From an uncultured Coriobacteriaceae bacterium (GTDB lineage: Bacteria; Actinomycetota; Coriobacteriia; Coriobacteriales; Atopobiaceae), in contig CADCPM010000028.1 of assembly GCA_902803315.1 (NCBI GenBank), positions 1 through 36,645 of the forward strand: DNA of 36,645 nucleotides, written 5' to 3'. A program made the position numbers and the translations under genes. The notes beneath the pieces were generated by a model. That model worked only from the letters and a program-made list of their open reading frames with translations, ran no database searches and was not told the origin of the DNA. Below, one piece after another: positions 1-6,647 of this stretch (position 1 is its first letter; each line of letters opens with the position of its first letter).

Positions 1-66
1 CATCCGCAGGGAGCGCGCGGTCGCGTCGCGCAGCGACAGGTACTCGTTATCGGCCATTTCCGTCAT
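1..66 (-). CDS. 5' end of a paralogue of the shared N-terminal-domain membrane proteins (partial)
   Basis: Only the first 22 codons lie in the window; the gene continues past position 1. The visible protein begins MTEMADNEYLSLRDATARSL. This aligns with the first residues of the protein encoded at 9942-11621 (MGDTNFVGLREATAKALRMG), so it is very probably another member of the family with the GG..LL..P.RL.SYV domain. Three in-frame ATGs compete (69, 66 and 57). The Shine-Dalgarno AAAGGAG at 73-79 lies 6 nt from the ATG at 66, which is the best spacing. It follows the 113-1486 gene after 46 nt on the same strand, so it is probably the last visible member of the kinase/VWA/PP2C operon. What follows the N-terminal domain cannot be seen. 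Confidence 0.6.
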   Translation of the reverse strand, partial: MTEMADNEYLSLRDATARSLRM

Positions 67-112
67 CATCCTCTCCTTTGCGGGACACCAAAACTGGAGA
101 ATATGCTTGTCA

Positions 113-1486
113 TTATGGGTCGGCATACCCAATCGGAAAGAAGCTCGGCGTCACTTGACTCCATGAGTCTCCCTCAAAAGATATCTTAATGCTCTCTCCT
201 GGCTTGATGGTTTGCGTTGCCTCGTTGCCGTTCTCGTCCGTCCACGTCGACTTAGCCCACTGTGCAGCGTTTTGGGAATTAGCCCCAAACGCATATACGC
301 TGTACACATGGGCGTCGGTGCTGCCGTCGTTGGTAATGGAGACCACAATCTCCTTGTCGTCCGTGCTAACTACATGGCTCCTTAGGCATTCTCCCAACGA
401 AATGGCATTCTTGTTCCGGGCATCGGAGATGGTGTAGTAGTACGTCGAATCAACCGTGCCCGCATCGCCAGAGGAATAGACACAGGTTGTTTCGTTGGGT
501 GCAAGCGAAAGCACCAAGACGCTATTTGTGGATACGACACTATCGGAAGAATCGAAGAACTGAAATGTGAGGTCTATGTCTTTATAGGACTTGGAGAGGT
601 TCTTAAGATAGAGAACCGAGGTGGTGCCATTCGCTTTGTCGGAGAACAAGTACCAATGCTGCTCGAGTTCGTTTTCGGTTTGGCTGAGCGTACGGATGTC
701 TTGGGTTTGGGATATCGTGGGTAAGGTGACTGCTGGCAAGGCGAGACGCTCGTTATTTGTGCCCGATGTTGGGGATGGTCCATGCGTTTGCTGCCAAAAG
801 ACAAATGCGCCCACACCAACTGCGGCCATGAGCAGGATTGCCAGAATTACCTTGATGCCGGTGTTTTTCTTTGGTGTTTGCTGTACAGGTGCCTGTGAGG
901 GAGCCTGCACAGCCGGTTGCTGCGCGGGCGCCTGTGGGGCGGTTTTGAGCTGCTGCACGGGCGCCTGGGATGGCGCTTGCACGGGTGCTTGGGGCGGCGG
1001 TTGCATGGGCTGCTGCCATGCCGTTTGCTGGGACGTCGCGTTGGTTTGCCAGCCATTTTGCCTTGGGGCGTCCGATGGTCTTACGTTGCCGTTTCCGTGC
1101 TGGTCGGGAGTTGGATGTGGCATGGCAAAAACATCGTAGCTACAAGGAATGTGCCAGTAGGAGGCGACGCCTTTGACGAGTTCCCGACTTGTGCGCTGGG
1201 CGAGGCCTTGGTTTACGAAGCGTTCTTGAACAAACGTTTGCTCAATACGAGAGATGGCGGTCCTCAGGACAGCGTCGCCACTGTTGGCGCTGATTTCCGA
1301 CAGAGGCCCAATAAGACGCTCGTCCACTTGCCCAAGGAAGAGGCGTGCTTCAGGTTTGGTTTTGTCTACCAAGTCCATTACGTAGCTCGACAACCGATGC
1401 GGATCGTGGAGGAGTTGGACGCCTCCCAGCACAAGGGCCTGTTCAATAGCTTTGTCGAGGGGGTAGTTAGAGGCGGTGTTTTCCAT
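113..1486 (-). CDS. Single-pass membrane protein: shared N-terminal domain, Pro/Gln/Ala linker, extracytoplasmic beta-rich tail
   Basis: 457 residues, with no known function that I recognise. Residues 1-115 form an alpha-helical domain with the pattern GG..LL..P.RL.SYV.D..D...PE.R, then ERFVN, then LV.G.A.Y..IP. The same pattern is in the protein at 9942-11621 and apparently at the left edge. Residues 125-207 are a low-complexity linker in which the phrase QAPSQAPVQQ occurs twice. A single transmembrane helix spans about 211-230, preceded by lysines, so the N-terminal domain should be cytoplasmic. Residues 250-457 look like one or two Ig-like or FxLYD-like beta-sandwich units outside the cell. 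The ATG at 1486 lies 10 nt after the stop of the upstream zinc-ribbon gene and has no clear Shine-Dalgarno sequence, which suggests translational coupling. Likely role (inference): a surface sensor or effector of the kinase/phosphatase module. Confidence 0.8.
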   Translation of the reverse strand: MENTASNYPLDKAIEQALVLGGVQLLHDPHRLSSYVMDLVDKTKPEARLFLGQVDERLIGPLSEISANSGDAVLRTAISRIEQTFVQERFVNQGLAQRTSRELVKGVASYWHIPCSYDVFAMPHPTPDQHGNGNVRPSDAPRQNGWQTNATSQQTAWQQPMQPPPQAPVQAPSQAPVQQLKTAPQAPAQQPAVQAPSQAPVQQTPKKNTGIKVILAILLMAAVGVGAFVFWQQTHGPSPTSGTNNERLALPAVTLPTISQTQDIRTLSQTENELEQHWYLFSDKANGTTSVLYLKNLSKSYKDIDLTFQFFDSSDSVVSTNSVLVLSLAPNETTCVYSSGDAGTVDSTYYYTISDARNKNAISLGECLRSHVVSTDDKEIVVSITNDGSTDAHVYSVYAFGANSQNAAQWAKSTWTDENGNEATQTIKPGESIKISFEGDSWSQVTPSFFPIGYADP

Positions 1487-1496
1487 AAGCTTTACG

Positions 1497-2312
1497 CTAG
1501 CTTACGAAGAAGTTAAGGCGCAAGACGCCACGCTTGCCGGTGCGGTCGTTGGGATAACCGTAGCCTGGTATGTCAAGATCCGTTCCGCCATTTGTTCCTG
1601 GCGGAATGTCAACGGGAACCTGCCGGCCATCTATTTCTACGAGTTTCGTGCACCCGTGCTGGGCCTCTTGGCGGGTAAGGAACACGAGCTGCGTTCGCAT
1701 GTCCTGTTCCTCGGCTCCAAGCTCTGTGCCTTGTTTCGTGGTGCCTGGAATGCGCTTTCCACATGCCACGCAGAAGTCGGCGTCGGCCTCAACTGGAGTC
1801 CCGCAGTTGGGACATACGGTTGGTATGCCACCTGCTGTGGGCGAGACAGGTGTCAAGGGTCCCGAAGGAGGGGCAGGTTGTGGTTGGGGTGCAGGTGTGC
1901 CTAGACTCGTTCCGCACACCACGCAAAAGGCAGCGTCGGGTTCTACTGGGGCTCCGCACTTCGGACAGCTTGCGGAAGCTGGCGCTGCGGGTCCATTGGA
2001 TACCAATTGGGTGGTAAAGGATTGTGCGGCGGGGCCTGTGGATGGCACTGGCGGCGCAACGGGCATTGGCGCTGGGGCAGCGGGCACTGTGGGGGAGACG
2101 GTCGCTCCGCACACCACGCAAAAGGCTGCACCTGGCTCGAGCGGGGCTCCGCAGCTATGGCAGACCGACGGAATGGATGGCGACGCGGACTGTGCCTGCT
2201 GCACCAAGACAGTACCATTGGCATTTGGTGCGGCACTGACTTGGGCGCCGCATATTACGCAAAAGGCGGCATCGGGTTCAAGTGGAGCACCGCAGTTTGT
2301 GCAATTAGTCAT
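1497..2312 (-). CDS. Four-zinc-ribbon protein with a DnaJ C-terminal-like segment
   Basis: 271 residues. Four CxxC...CxxC zinc ribbons follow one another (CTNCG/CVICG, CHSCG/CVVCG, CPKCG/CVVCG, CPNCG/CVACG), separated by Pro/Ala-rich linkers. Residues about 209-271 resemble part of the substrate-binding C-terminal domain of DnaJ/Hsp40. They show an LTRQEAQHG segment like the family's 'L...EA..G', then VPVDIPPGTNGGTDL like 'V.IPPGT..G..L', then a G.G.P....GKRG-L-R-L stretch like 'G.rGDL.v'. There is no J domain with an HPD motif, so it should not stimulate DnaK ATPase in the usual way. A longer in-frame ORF extends upstream inside the PP2C gene, but the start MTNCTNCG at 2312 is preferred because it overlaps the PP2C stop by 8 nt (ATGACTAA), a typical coupled junction. 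Probable role (inference): an adaptor that binds clients or partners of the kinase module. Confidence 0.8.
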   Translation of the reverse strand: MTNCTNCGAPLEPDAAFCVICGAQVSAAPNANGTVLVQQAQSASPSIPSVCHSCGAPLEPGAAFCVVCGATVSPTVPAAPAPMPVAPPVPSTGPAAQSFTTQLVSNGPAAPASASCPKCGAPVEPDAAFCVVCGTSLGTPAPQPQPAPPSGPLTPVSPTAGGIPTVCPNCGTPVEADADFCVACGKRIPGTTKQGTELGAEEQDMRTQLVFLTRQEAQHGCTKLVEIDGRQVPVDIPPGTNGGTDLDIPGYGYPNDRTGKRGVLRLNFFVS

Positions 2313-3468
2313 TTTGACCAGAACCTTCCTGTGTTCGCTTCCATTCGAGCAAATCCTCTTCCAACTGTTGTGTCTGTGCCTTGAGCTGTTCGTAAACGGC
2401 GTCATAGCGACGGAACGCGTCTTGCTGTGCCTCGGATCCATCGCTTGCAGCCCGTGCGAGATGCTCATGCATCCGTTCCATGGAGAGCAGCTTCGCACGC
2501 GCCTCCTGCAAACGTGCTCCGAGCTGATACTGCTCTATGAGGTCGTCAAACTCATCGCGGGCCATCATGAGCTCACGCATGCTTGCCATGCCAGCAATCG
2601 ACACATCGTCTCCGCTGCCTTCCTTGCTGAACGACGGCAGCGTTTCATGCAGGACGCTCTCAAAGTCCTTTCTGCGCGTACGCGCATTGTGAAGATCGGT
2701 GAGTCGCATGCAGAGGCGTCTGTAGTAATCCCAGCGACCTTCCTCGTCGTGGAAGGAGTCTTCGACACCATCGCTGCCAAGCAGACAAGCTACGATATCC
2801 GAATCCTCCCCATCGGTATGTAGGATGGCATGTCGCATGCTCTCCGCGGCATCGGTGTCGGATACGGAGGTGGTTACGTTTTCATGGCAGCGGGCGTCCC
2901 AGGGAATCGGCTCGAACGCACTTGCGTCCTCGCGCAATACAACGCAGCGACCGTCCCCCTGCTGTAGAAGAAGCAGGTTATCACCCACATAGAGCGCGGC
3001 TATGAGCGTGGTTCCGTACGCATGCTCAAGCTCTTGTCCGTTGGAATAAAGAGCGGCATATGAGGAGGCGCGGTCGAGCTCCTCGGGCGTAAGCGGCTCG
3101 TTGCTAAGGTCGTCCATCGCCGCTTCGTACCACCGTGCCAGCAATGCGTCGGTGAGCCTTCTTATAACGTCGTCACTGCGCCTAGGTATGCTGAGCTCAT
3201 CCATGAGCCTAACACCCTGCGAATCCTCGCTTGCACTTAGGCAGGACTCACCAAACAAGCGCATGCAGTCGAGGGCTACGTCCACAACCAATGCGGAGCC
3301 GCGATCGCTGCGCACGCAGGTTGGGTCACCGTGCCCGTCTGCCACGGCAATGGCGGCGAAGCGTCCCTGTGGGTCAACGTAGCAGCCAGATGCGTCCTGG
3401 CAAGGCACCTCCCTCTTCTTATGAAGGAATCCTTGTGTCGTTGCAGAGAATACGACGAGATTATCCAT
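2305..3468 (-). CDS. PP2C-family serine/threonine protein phosphatase with C-terminal coiled coil
   Basis: 387 residues. The N-terminal 270 residues fit the metal-dependent PP2C fold: an early acidic residue in CQDASG (D25), the metal-binding DGHGD at 44-48, and a later GSDGVEDSF block like the family's 'SDG..D' metal site. These residues bind Mn/Mg and hydrolyse phospho-Ser/Thr. Residues about 300-380 are charged, helical and rich in Glu, Gln, Arg and Leu, forming a probable coiled coil that is not part of a minimal PP2C. The ATG at 3468 is preceded by a strong TAGGAGGGAG ribosome site. The gene lies 70 nt downstream of the VWA gene and overlaps the zinc-ribbon gene by 8 nt. By analogy with E. 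coli YegK and TerY-P triads, it probably reverses phosphorylation by the kinase encoded at 4355-5671. Confidence 0.88.
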   Translation of the reverse strand: MDNLVVFSATTQGFLHKKREVPCQDASGCYVDPQGRFAAIAVADGHGDPTCVRSDRGSALVVDVALDCMRLFGESCLSASEDSQGVRLMDELSIPRRSDDVIRRLTDALLARWYEAAMDDLSNEPLTPEELDRASSYAALYSNGQELEHAYGTTLIAALYVGDNLLLLQQGDGRCVVLREDASAFEPIPWDARCHENVTTSVSDTDAAESMRHAILHTDGEDSDIVACLLGSDGVEDSFHDEEGRWDYYRRLCMRLTDLHNARTRRKDFESVLHETLPSFSKEGSGDDVSIAGMASMRELMMARDEFDDLIEQYQLGARLQEARAKLLSMERMHEHLARAASDGSEAQQDAFRRYDAVYEQLKAQTQQLEEDLLEWKRTQEGSGQND

Positions 3469-3538
3469 GACTCCCTCCTAGCGTCATTCGTATGGAGAGA
3501 GTCGTGCGCGCATGTGGCATGTTGCGATCCCTGGATGC

Positions 3539-4351
3539 CTACCACTCATCGTCGTCTGTCCAGCCATCATCGGAAGTTGCGTAGCTGCCTCCAAAGCCGT
3601 CGTCCACGCCAAACTCGGAGGCAGCCTGCTCGGGTGTGTACGTGACGCCTGGGTCGACTGTAGCGCTTGAGATGTCGGCATCTTCCAAGGCAAAGCGTAC
3701 GGCTGCCGCACCTCCTGCCGCCGCATCGTTTGTGTGTGAGACGCTTGCTATGGTGGAGGCAGACACCGTGACGAAACGCAACAGCTTGGCAAATATACCG
3801 AGGTCGTTCGTACGAATCACTGCCTCGGAATCGCCTACGAGCTTGGCGATCATCTCGGTGTCGGGGGCGTCGCCAATGGCAAACCCAACACGCGTTGCCT
3901 TGCGGAACCATCGGTTCTGCATGGCACGTGCCAGCGAATCCTCATAGTCGTCATTGGCAAAGCCATCTGTCATGAATATGATGACGGGTAGAAATGCGCC
4001 GGTCATGGAGCTGAGGAACGAGTGGCGCGAGAGTTTGGAATTGAGCTCGTCCAAGGCGGCGCCCATGAAGGTCATGCCGCCAGCCGAAAGGTCCTGCCAG
4101 AAGAAGTCCTCCATCTCCTCGGGCCCTGCGGGTTGCATCCATCGTACGTCGCTGTTGAACTCCAAAACAGCAATCTTTACCTTGGCGTCACCATTGTGAT
4201 AGGCGAGCTGCTTAAGCGCCTGGGTCGTCTCTTCCATGGCACGGTTAAGACGCTGTATGGGCTGGCCTTGCATGCTTCCCGAGGTGTCGAGCACATAGAA
4301 TACGTGGAGCTCACGCCGTGGTGCGGCTTCGAGGGCGGTAGTATCTGGCAT
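3539..4351 (-). CDS. VWA-domain protein, TerY/YegL-like
   Basis: 270 residues, mostly one von Willebrand factor A domain of the short TerY/YegL type. The metal-ion-dependent adhesion site is complete: DTSGS at 22-26 (D22, S24, S26), T94 in AGGMTFMG, and D129 in FMTDGF. The C-terminal 70 residues are acidic and low in complexity (ending DDGWTDDDEW) and may be a flexible, phosphorylatable tail. No signal peptide or membrane helix is present, so it is cytoplasmic. AAGGAG lies at good spacing before the ATG at 4351, and the stop of the kinase gene is only 3 nt upstream. VWA proteins of this type are encoded beside a PP2C phosphatase and a kinase in TerY-P triads, where they are thought to act as metal-dependent scaffolds. 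That role here is inferred from family and context. Confidence 0.9.
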   Translation of the reverse strand: MPDTTALEAAPRRELHVFYVLDTSGSMQGQPIQRLNRAMEETTQALKQLAYHNGDAKVKIAVLEFNSDVRWMQPAGPEEMEDFFWQDLSAGGMTFMGAALDELNSKLSRHSFLSSMTGAFLPVIIFMTDGFANDDYEDSLARAMQNRWFRKATRVGFAIGDAPDTEMIAKLVGDSEAVIRTNDLGIFAKLLRFVTVSASTIASVSHTNDAAAGGAAAVRFALEDADISSATVDPGVTYTPEQAASEFGVDDGFGGSYATSDDGWTDDDEW

Positions 4352-4354
4352 GGC

Positions 4355-5671
4355 TTACTCCTTGTCGTTGGGATTATGGGTCGCAATCCTAATGGTTTGG
4401 TCGTTAGCGATAAACGAGATGCCGTCGCGCAACGGAATCACTGCGCCTGGGTCAACGGTGCGATTGTCTCCCTTGCTGGTAGTCGCGCTCCAAGGGCCTT
4501 CGCTTACGTTACGAATGCCAAGCCGTCGCTGGTTCCCTCGTTGCGATGCGGTGACCAAGGCAATGGGATCTAGGGCCACGTCTGCCGCGCACACGCATGT
4601 TTGGCAACGATACAGGCGTGTGTCTACGACCCCTGGCAGTTTGTACGAGGGGAGCTCGAGCACAAAGGGAACGTTGGCAGGCTTTCCGCACCGCTCGCAG
4701 AACGACCGTGCCCCGTCTTCCACAAACATCTCGTTGCCACAGGAGCAGCGGACGATTTCGCTCCTAAAGCGTACAAGCTCGAACATCCATTCCGCCTCAG
4801 ACGGACGCCGATTGGGATTGCTCAACGCCGTTTGGGAAAAGCTTCTGCAGAACATGTCGCGTAGGTGCTGGGGAAGGCATGCCCAAACGGCGAGGGCGTT
4901 GTGATGTACTTTGCGATCGGGCTCGTTTGCCCTGTTGTCGGGATCCATAATGAACAGTGCGTCAGTGCCATAGAGCTTGCGTTGCATGCTGGCATCGAGC
5001 GCAGGAACGAGAGAGCGTTTTCCCTCCAGGGGATGGTTCATGCACAGGAGCATAAAGAGCAACACGGCCATGGAGTGGCGATCGCTCTGCACGTTGGGCA
5101 TGGCATCGCCCGTAACTACCTCGGGCGCCATAAAGCGCGGCGTACCCAGTACGCCGGTTTCCGTTCCGTTTATGGCCACGTTGTCGTTGTCGCAGATAAG
5201 GACTTTGCCTGTTCTGGGCTCGATGAAGAAGTTGCCGCCGTTGATGTCCTGATAGCAATAGCCGGCGTTGTGAAGCACGCGGAATGCGGTGACGATCGAC
5301 AGACAAGCATCCACCGCCCGCTTGAAGGAAGGGAAGTATACGTGGTGCAGGAAGAATTCGCTTGCCTCATAGTACGCGGGAGGCCGCAGTTCCATAATGT
5401 AGCCAAAGGTGCCGTCCTTCTGCTTGGTAAGGTCCAGCGGCCATAGGAACTCTGGAGTGGGCGCGCCTGCCCGGATGTTGCTTCGCAGGTTATTTGCGAA
5501 GAGCGTCGGTTCCGCGAATGCGTTGCGCTTGTACCATTTTAGCGCCATGTTCTTCCCAGCATAGTTAACCAAGTACACGTCTCCCTGACCGCCGCTGCCA
5601 AGGAGCCTGAGAACGTGCGCCACATTTCCCGTTAGGGTCTCGATGCGCGTGCCAATAGCCAATTGTGCCAT
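4355..5671 (-). CDS. Protein-kinase-fold protein with C-terminal zinc-ribbon-like and beta-rich segments (TerY-P/YegI-like)
   Basis: 438 residues from the ATG at 5671 (MAQLAIGTRIE), preceded by GGGAG at 5-nt spacing. An in-frame extension to 5761 lacks such a site and is poor in kinase character. Kinase landmarks: glycine loop GSGGQG at 25-30, catalytic lysine K45 in MALKWY, catalytic loop YQDINGGNFF with D142 and N147, a CDND block in place of DFG (D161), and an APE motif at 182-184. All key catalytic residues are therefore present, although the HRD and DFG motifs are altered. Cysteines at about 309-328 (CSC...CERC) and around 355 form zinc-ribbon-like knuckles, followed by a beta-rich end. 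It is the first gene of the minus-strand operon. It probably phosphorylates partners such as the VWA or zinc-ribbon proteins and is opposed by the PP2C product. Confidence 0.85.
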   Translation of the reverse strand: MAQLAIGTRIETLTGNVAHVLRLLGSGGQGDVYLVNYAGKNMALKWYKRNAFAEPTLFANNLRSNIRAGAPTPEFLWPLDLTKQKDGTFGYIMELRPPAYYEASEFFLHHVYFPSFKRAVDACLSIVTAFRVLHNAGYCYQDINGGNFFIEPRTGKVLICDNDNVAINGTETGVLGTPRFMAPEVVTGDAMPNVQSDRHSMAVLLFMLLCMNHPLEGKRSLVPALDASMQRKLYGTDALFIMDPDNRANEPDRKVHHNALAVWACLPQHLRDMFCRSFSQTALSNPNRRPSEAEWMFELVRFRSEIVRCSCGNEMFVEDGARSFCERCGKPANVPFVLELPSYKLPGVVDTRLYRCQTCVCAADVALDPIALVTASQRGNQRRLGIRNVSEGPWSATTSKGDNRTVDPGAVIPLRDGISFIANDQTIRIATHNPNDKE

Positions 5672-5840
5672 GGGTGCTCCCAACAAAAAGGTTGACTCCT
5701 TGCGACGGCACGCATGTCGCAAAAGCGACGGAGCGTTGGCCGTAACGCCACTACGAAACACTATCGATAAACTGTATCATACTTTAAGGTTAACAAGTCT
5801 CTTGCCTGTCGGTGGCACATGCGCTTAGAGGAGGAAGAAT
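5672..5840 (-). promoter_or_regulatory. Divergent intergenic region between the kinase operon and the zinc-ribbon/subtilase operon
   Basis: These 169 bases separate two divergent operons and must hold the promoters of both. The stretch around 5755-5795 is A+T-rich, with TATCAT/ATGATA-like hexamers readable on both strands. No -35/-10 pair with good spacing stands out, so no exact promoter is named. Because the two operons share this control region, they may be co-regulated. Confidence 0.4.
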
Positions 5841-6602
5841 ATGTTTTGCAAGCATTGCGGCAATGTGATGCCCGACGACGCCGCCTTTTGCACGAAGTGC
5901 GGTACGCGCGTTTCTCAGGAAGCGCGAAACGCGGTTAACGCAAGCGCCCGCACCACTCCCACTCCCAGTCCCAGTCCACGTGTAAGCTCCTCGCCCATGC
6001 GGCAGCAACCTGCCCGACCCAGCGTCGCGAGCACGAAGCCCAGCTCTACCCCGATGCCACAGGCCACCGCCCAGACGCCTCCTACGAGTGGCATGCAAGC
6101 CACCCCTCAGGCAGCGGTGCAAAATCCATCGCTGCGCTATGCGGAGGGCATACTCGCCATAGCGCTCGCCCTCTGCTTCATGTTCGTTCCGTTTATGGAC
6201 CTGAGCCTCCTTGGCTCCATGTCGGTCATCGGAGTCATTCAGGCAATGATGAAGTCGGGATCGTTCATGGGGCAGGCGAACAACGCCATGGGAGGATATG
6301 CGGCTGGTTTGGGGTTCGTCTTGCTCTTGGCCGTGGCGTGCGCTGGTATTACCGCCGTGATGACGTTGGTTAAGGGAACGCCGAAAAAGATACCCTTCAG
6401 TTGGGGAATAGCCGTCTGCGCTCTCTTGTTGATCGTTGTCATATATTCCCTGATTGGCCAGGCAGAGGCAAAGACGAGTTCATACGGACTCTCTATATCT
6501 GCCTCGTCTATGGGAATAGGACCAAGTGCAGGAGCATGGTTCATTCTTATAGGAGGAATTGCGCTTGGCGTTTTGGATGTGATTAGGGGTAAGCGGCCAT
6601 AA
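5841..6602 (+). CDS. Zinc-ribbon multi-pass membrane protein
   Basis: 253 residues. The protein opens with a zinc ribbon (CKHCG...CTKCG, residues 3-20), followed by about 75 residues of Pro/Ser/Thr-rich linker. The C-terminal half carries about four transmembrane helices, including GILAIALALCFMFVPF, a Gly/Ala/Leu-rich segment, an IPFSWGIAVCALLLIVV segment and GAWFILIGGIALG. The N-terminal zinc ribbon should be cytoplasmic. GAGGAGG six nt before the ATG at 5841 is a strong ribosome site. Downstream, the subtilase gene starts 45 nt after the stop, so the two are probably one operon. Zinc-ribbon-plus-helices proteins are common in Coriobacteriia and Bacillota but have no settled function. Its place beside other zinc-ribbon proteins suggests a partner role in the same system. 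Confidence 0.82.
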   Translation: MFCKHCGNVMPDDAAFCTKCGTRVSQEARNAVNASARTTPTPSPSPRVSSSPMRQQPARPSVASTKPSSTPMPQATAQTPPTSGMQATPQAAVQNPSLRYAEGILAIALALCFMFVPFMDLSLLGSMSVIGVIQAMMKSGSFMGQANNAMGGYAAGLGFVLLLAVACAGITAVMTLVKGTPKKIPFSWGIAVCALLLIVVIYSLIGQAEAKTSSYGLSISASSMGIGPSAGAWFILIGGIALGVLDVIRGKRP

Positions 6603-6647
6603 GAGCGACAAAACTTATCACATGTGGTGAAGTACAGGGGGACAGGC

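Noticed and set aside
1..66. GntR-type regulator N-terminus
   Set aside because: The text LSLRDATARSLRM superficially resembles the first helix of GntR proteins, but it aligns better and more fully with the N-terminus of the protein at 9942-11621 in the same locus.
900..1060. Possible CRISPR-like or minisatellite array
   Set aside because: The repetition comes from Ala/Pro/Gln codons of a protein linker; units are irregular and there are no spacers.
1570..2823. A 417-codon plus-strand open frame opposite the zinc-ribbon and PP2C genes
   Set aside because: It is antisense to two well-supported genes, spans their junction, and its translation is low-complexity Cys/Pro/Gly text mirroring the zinc ribbons.
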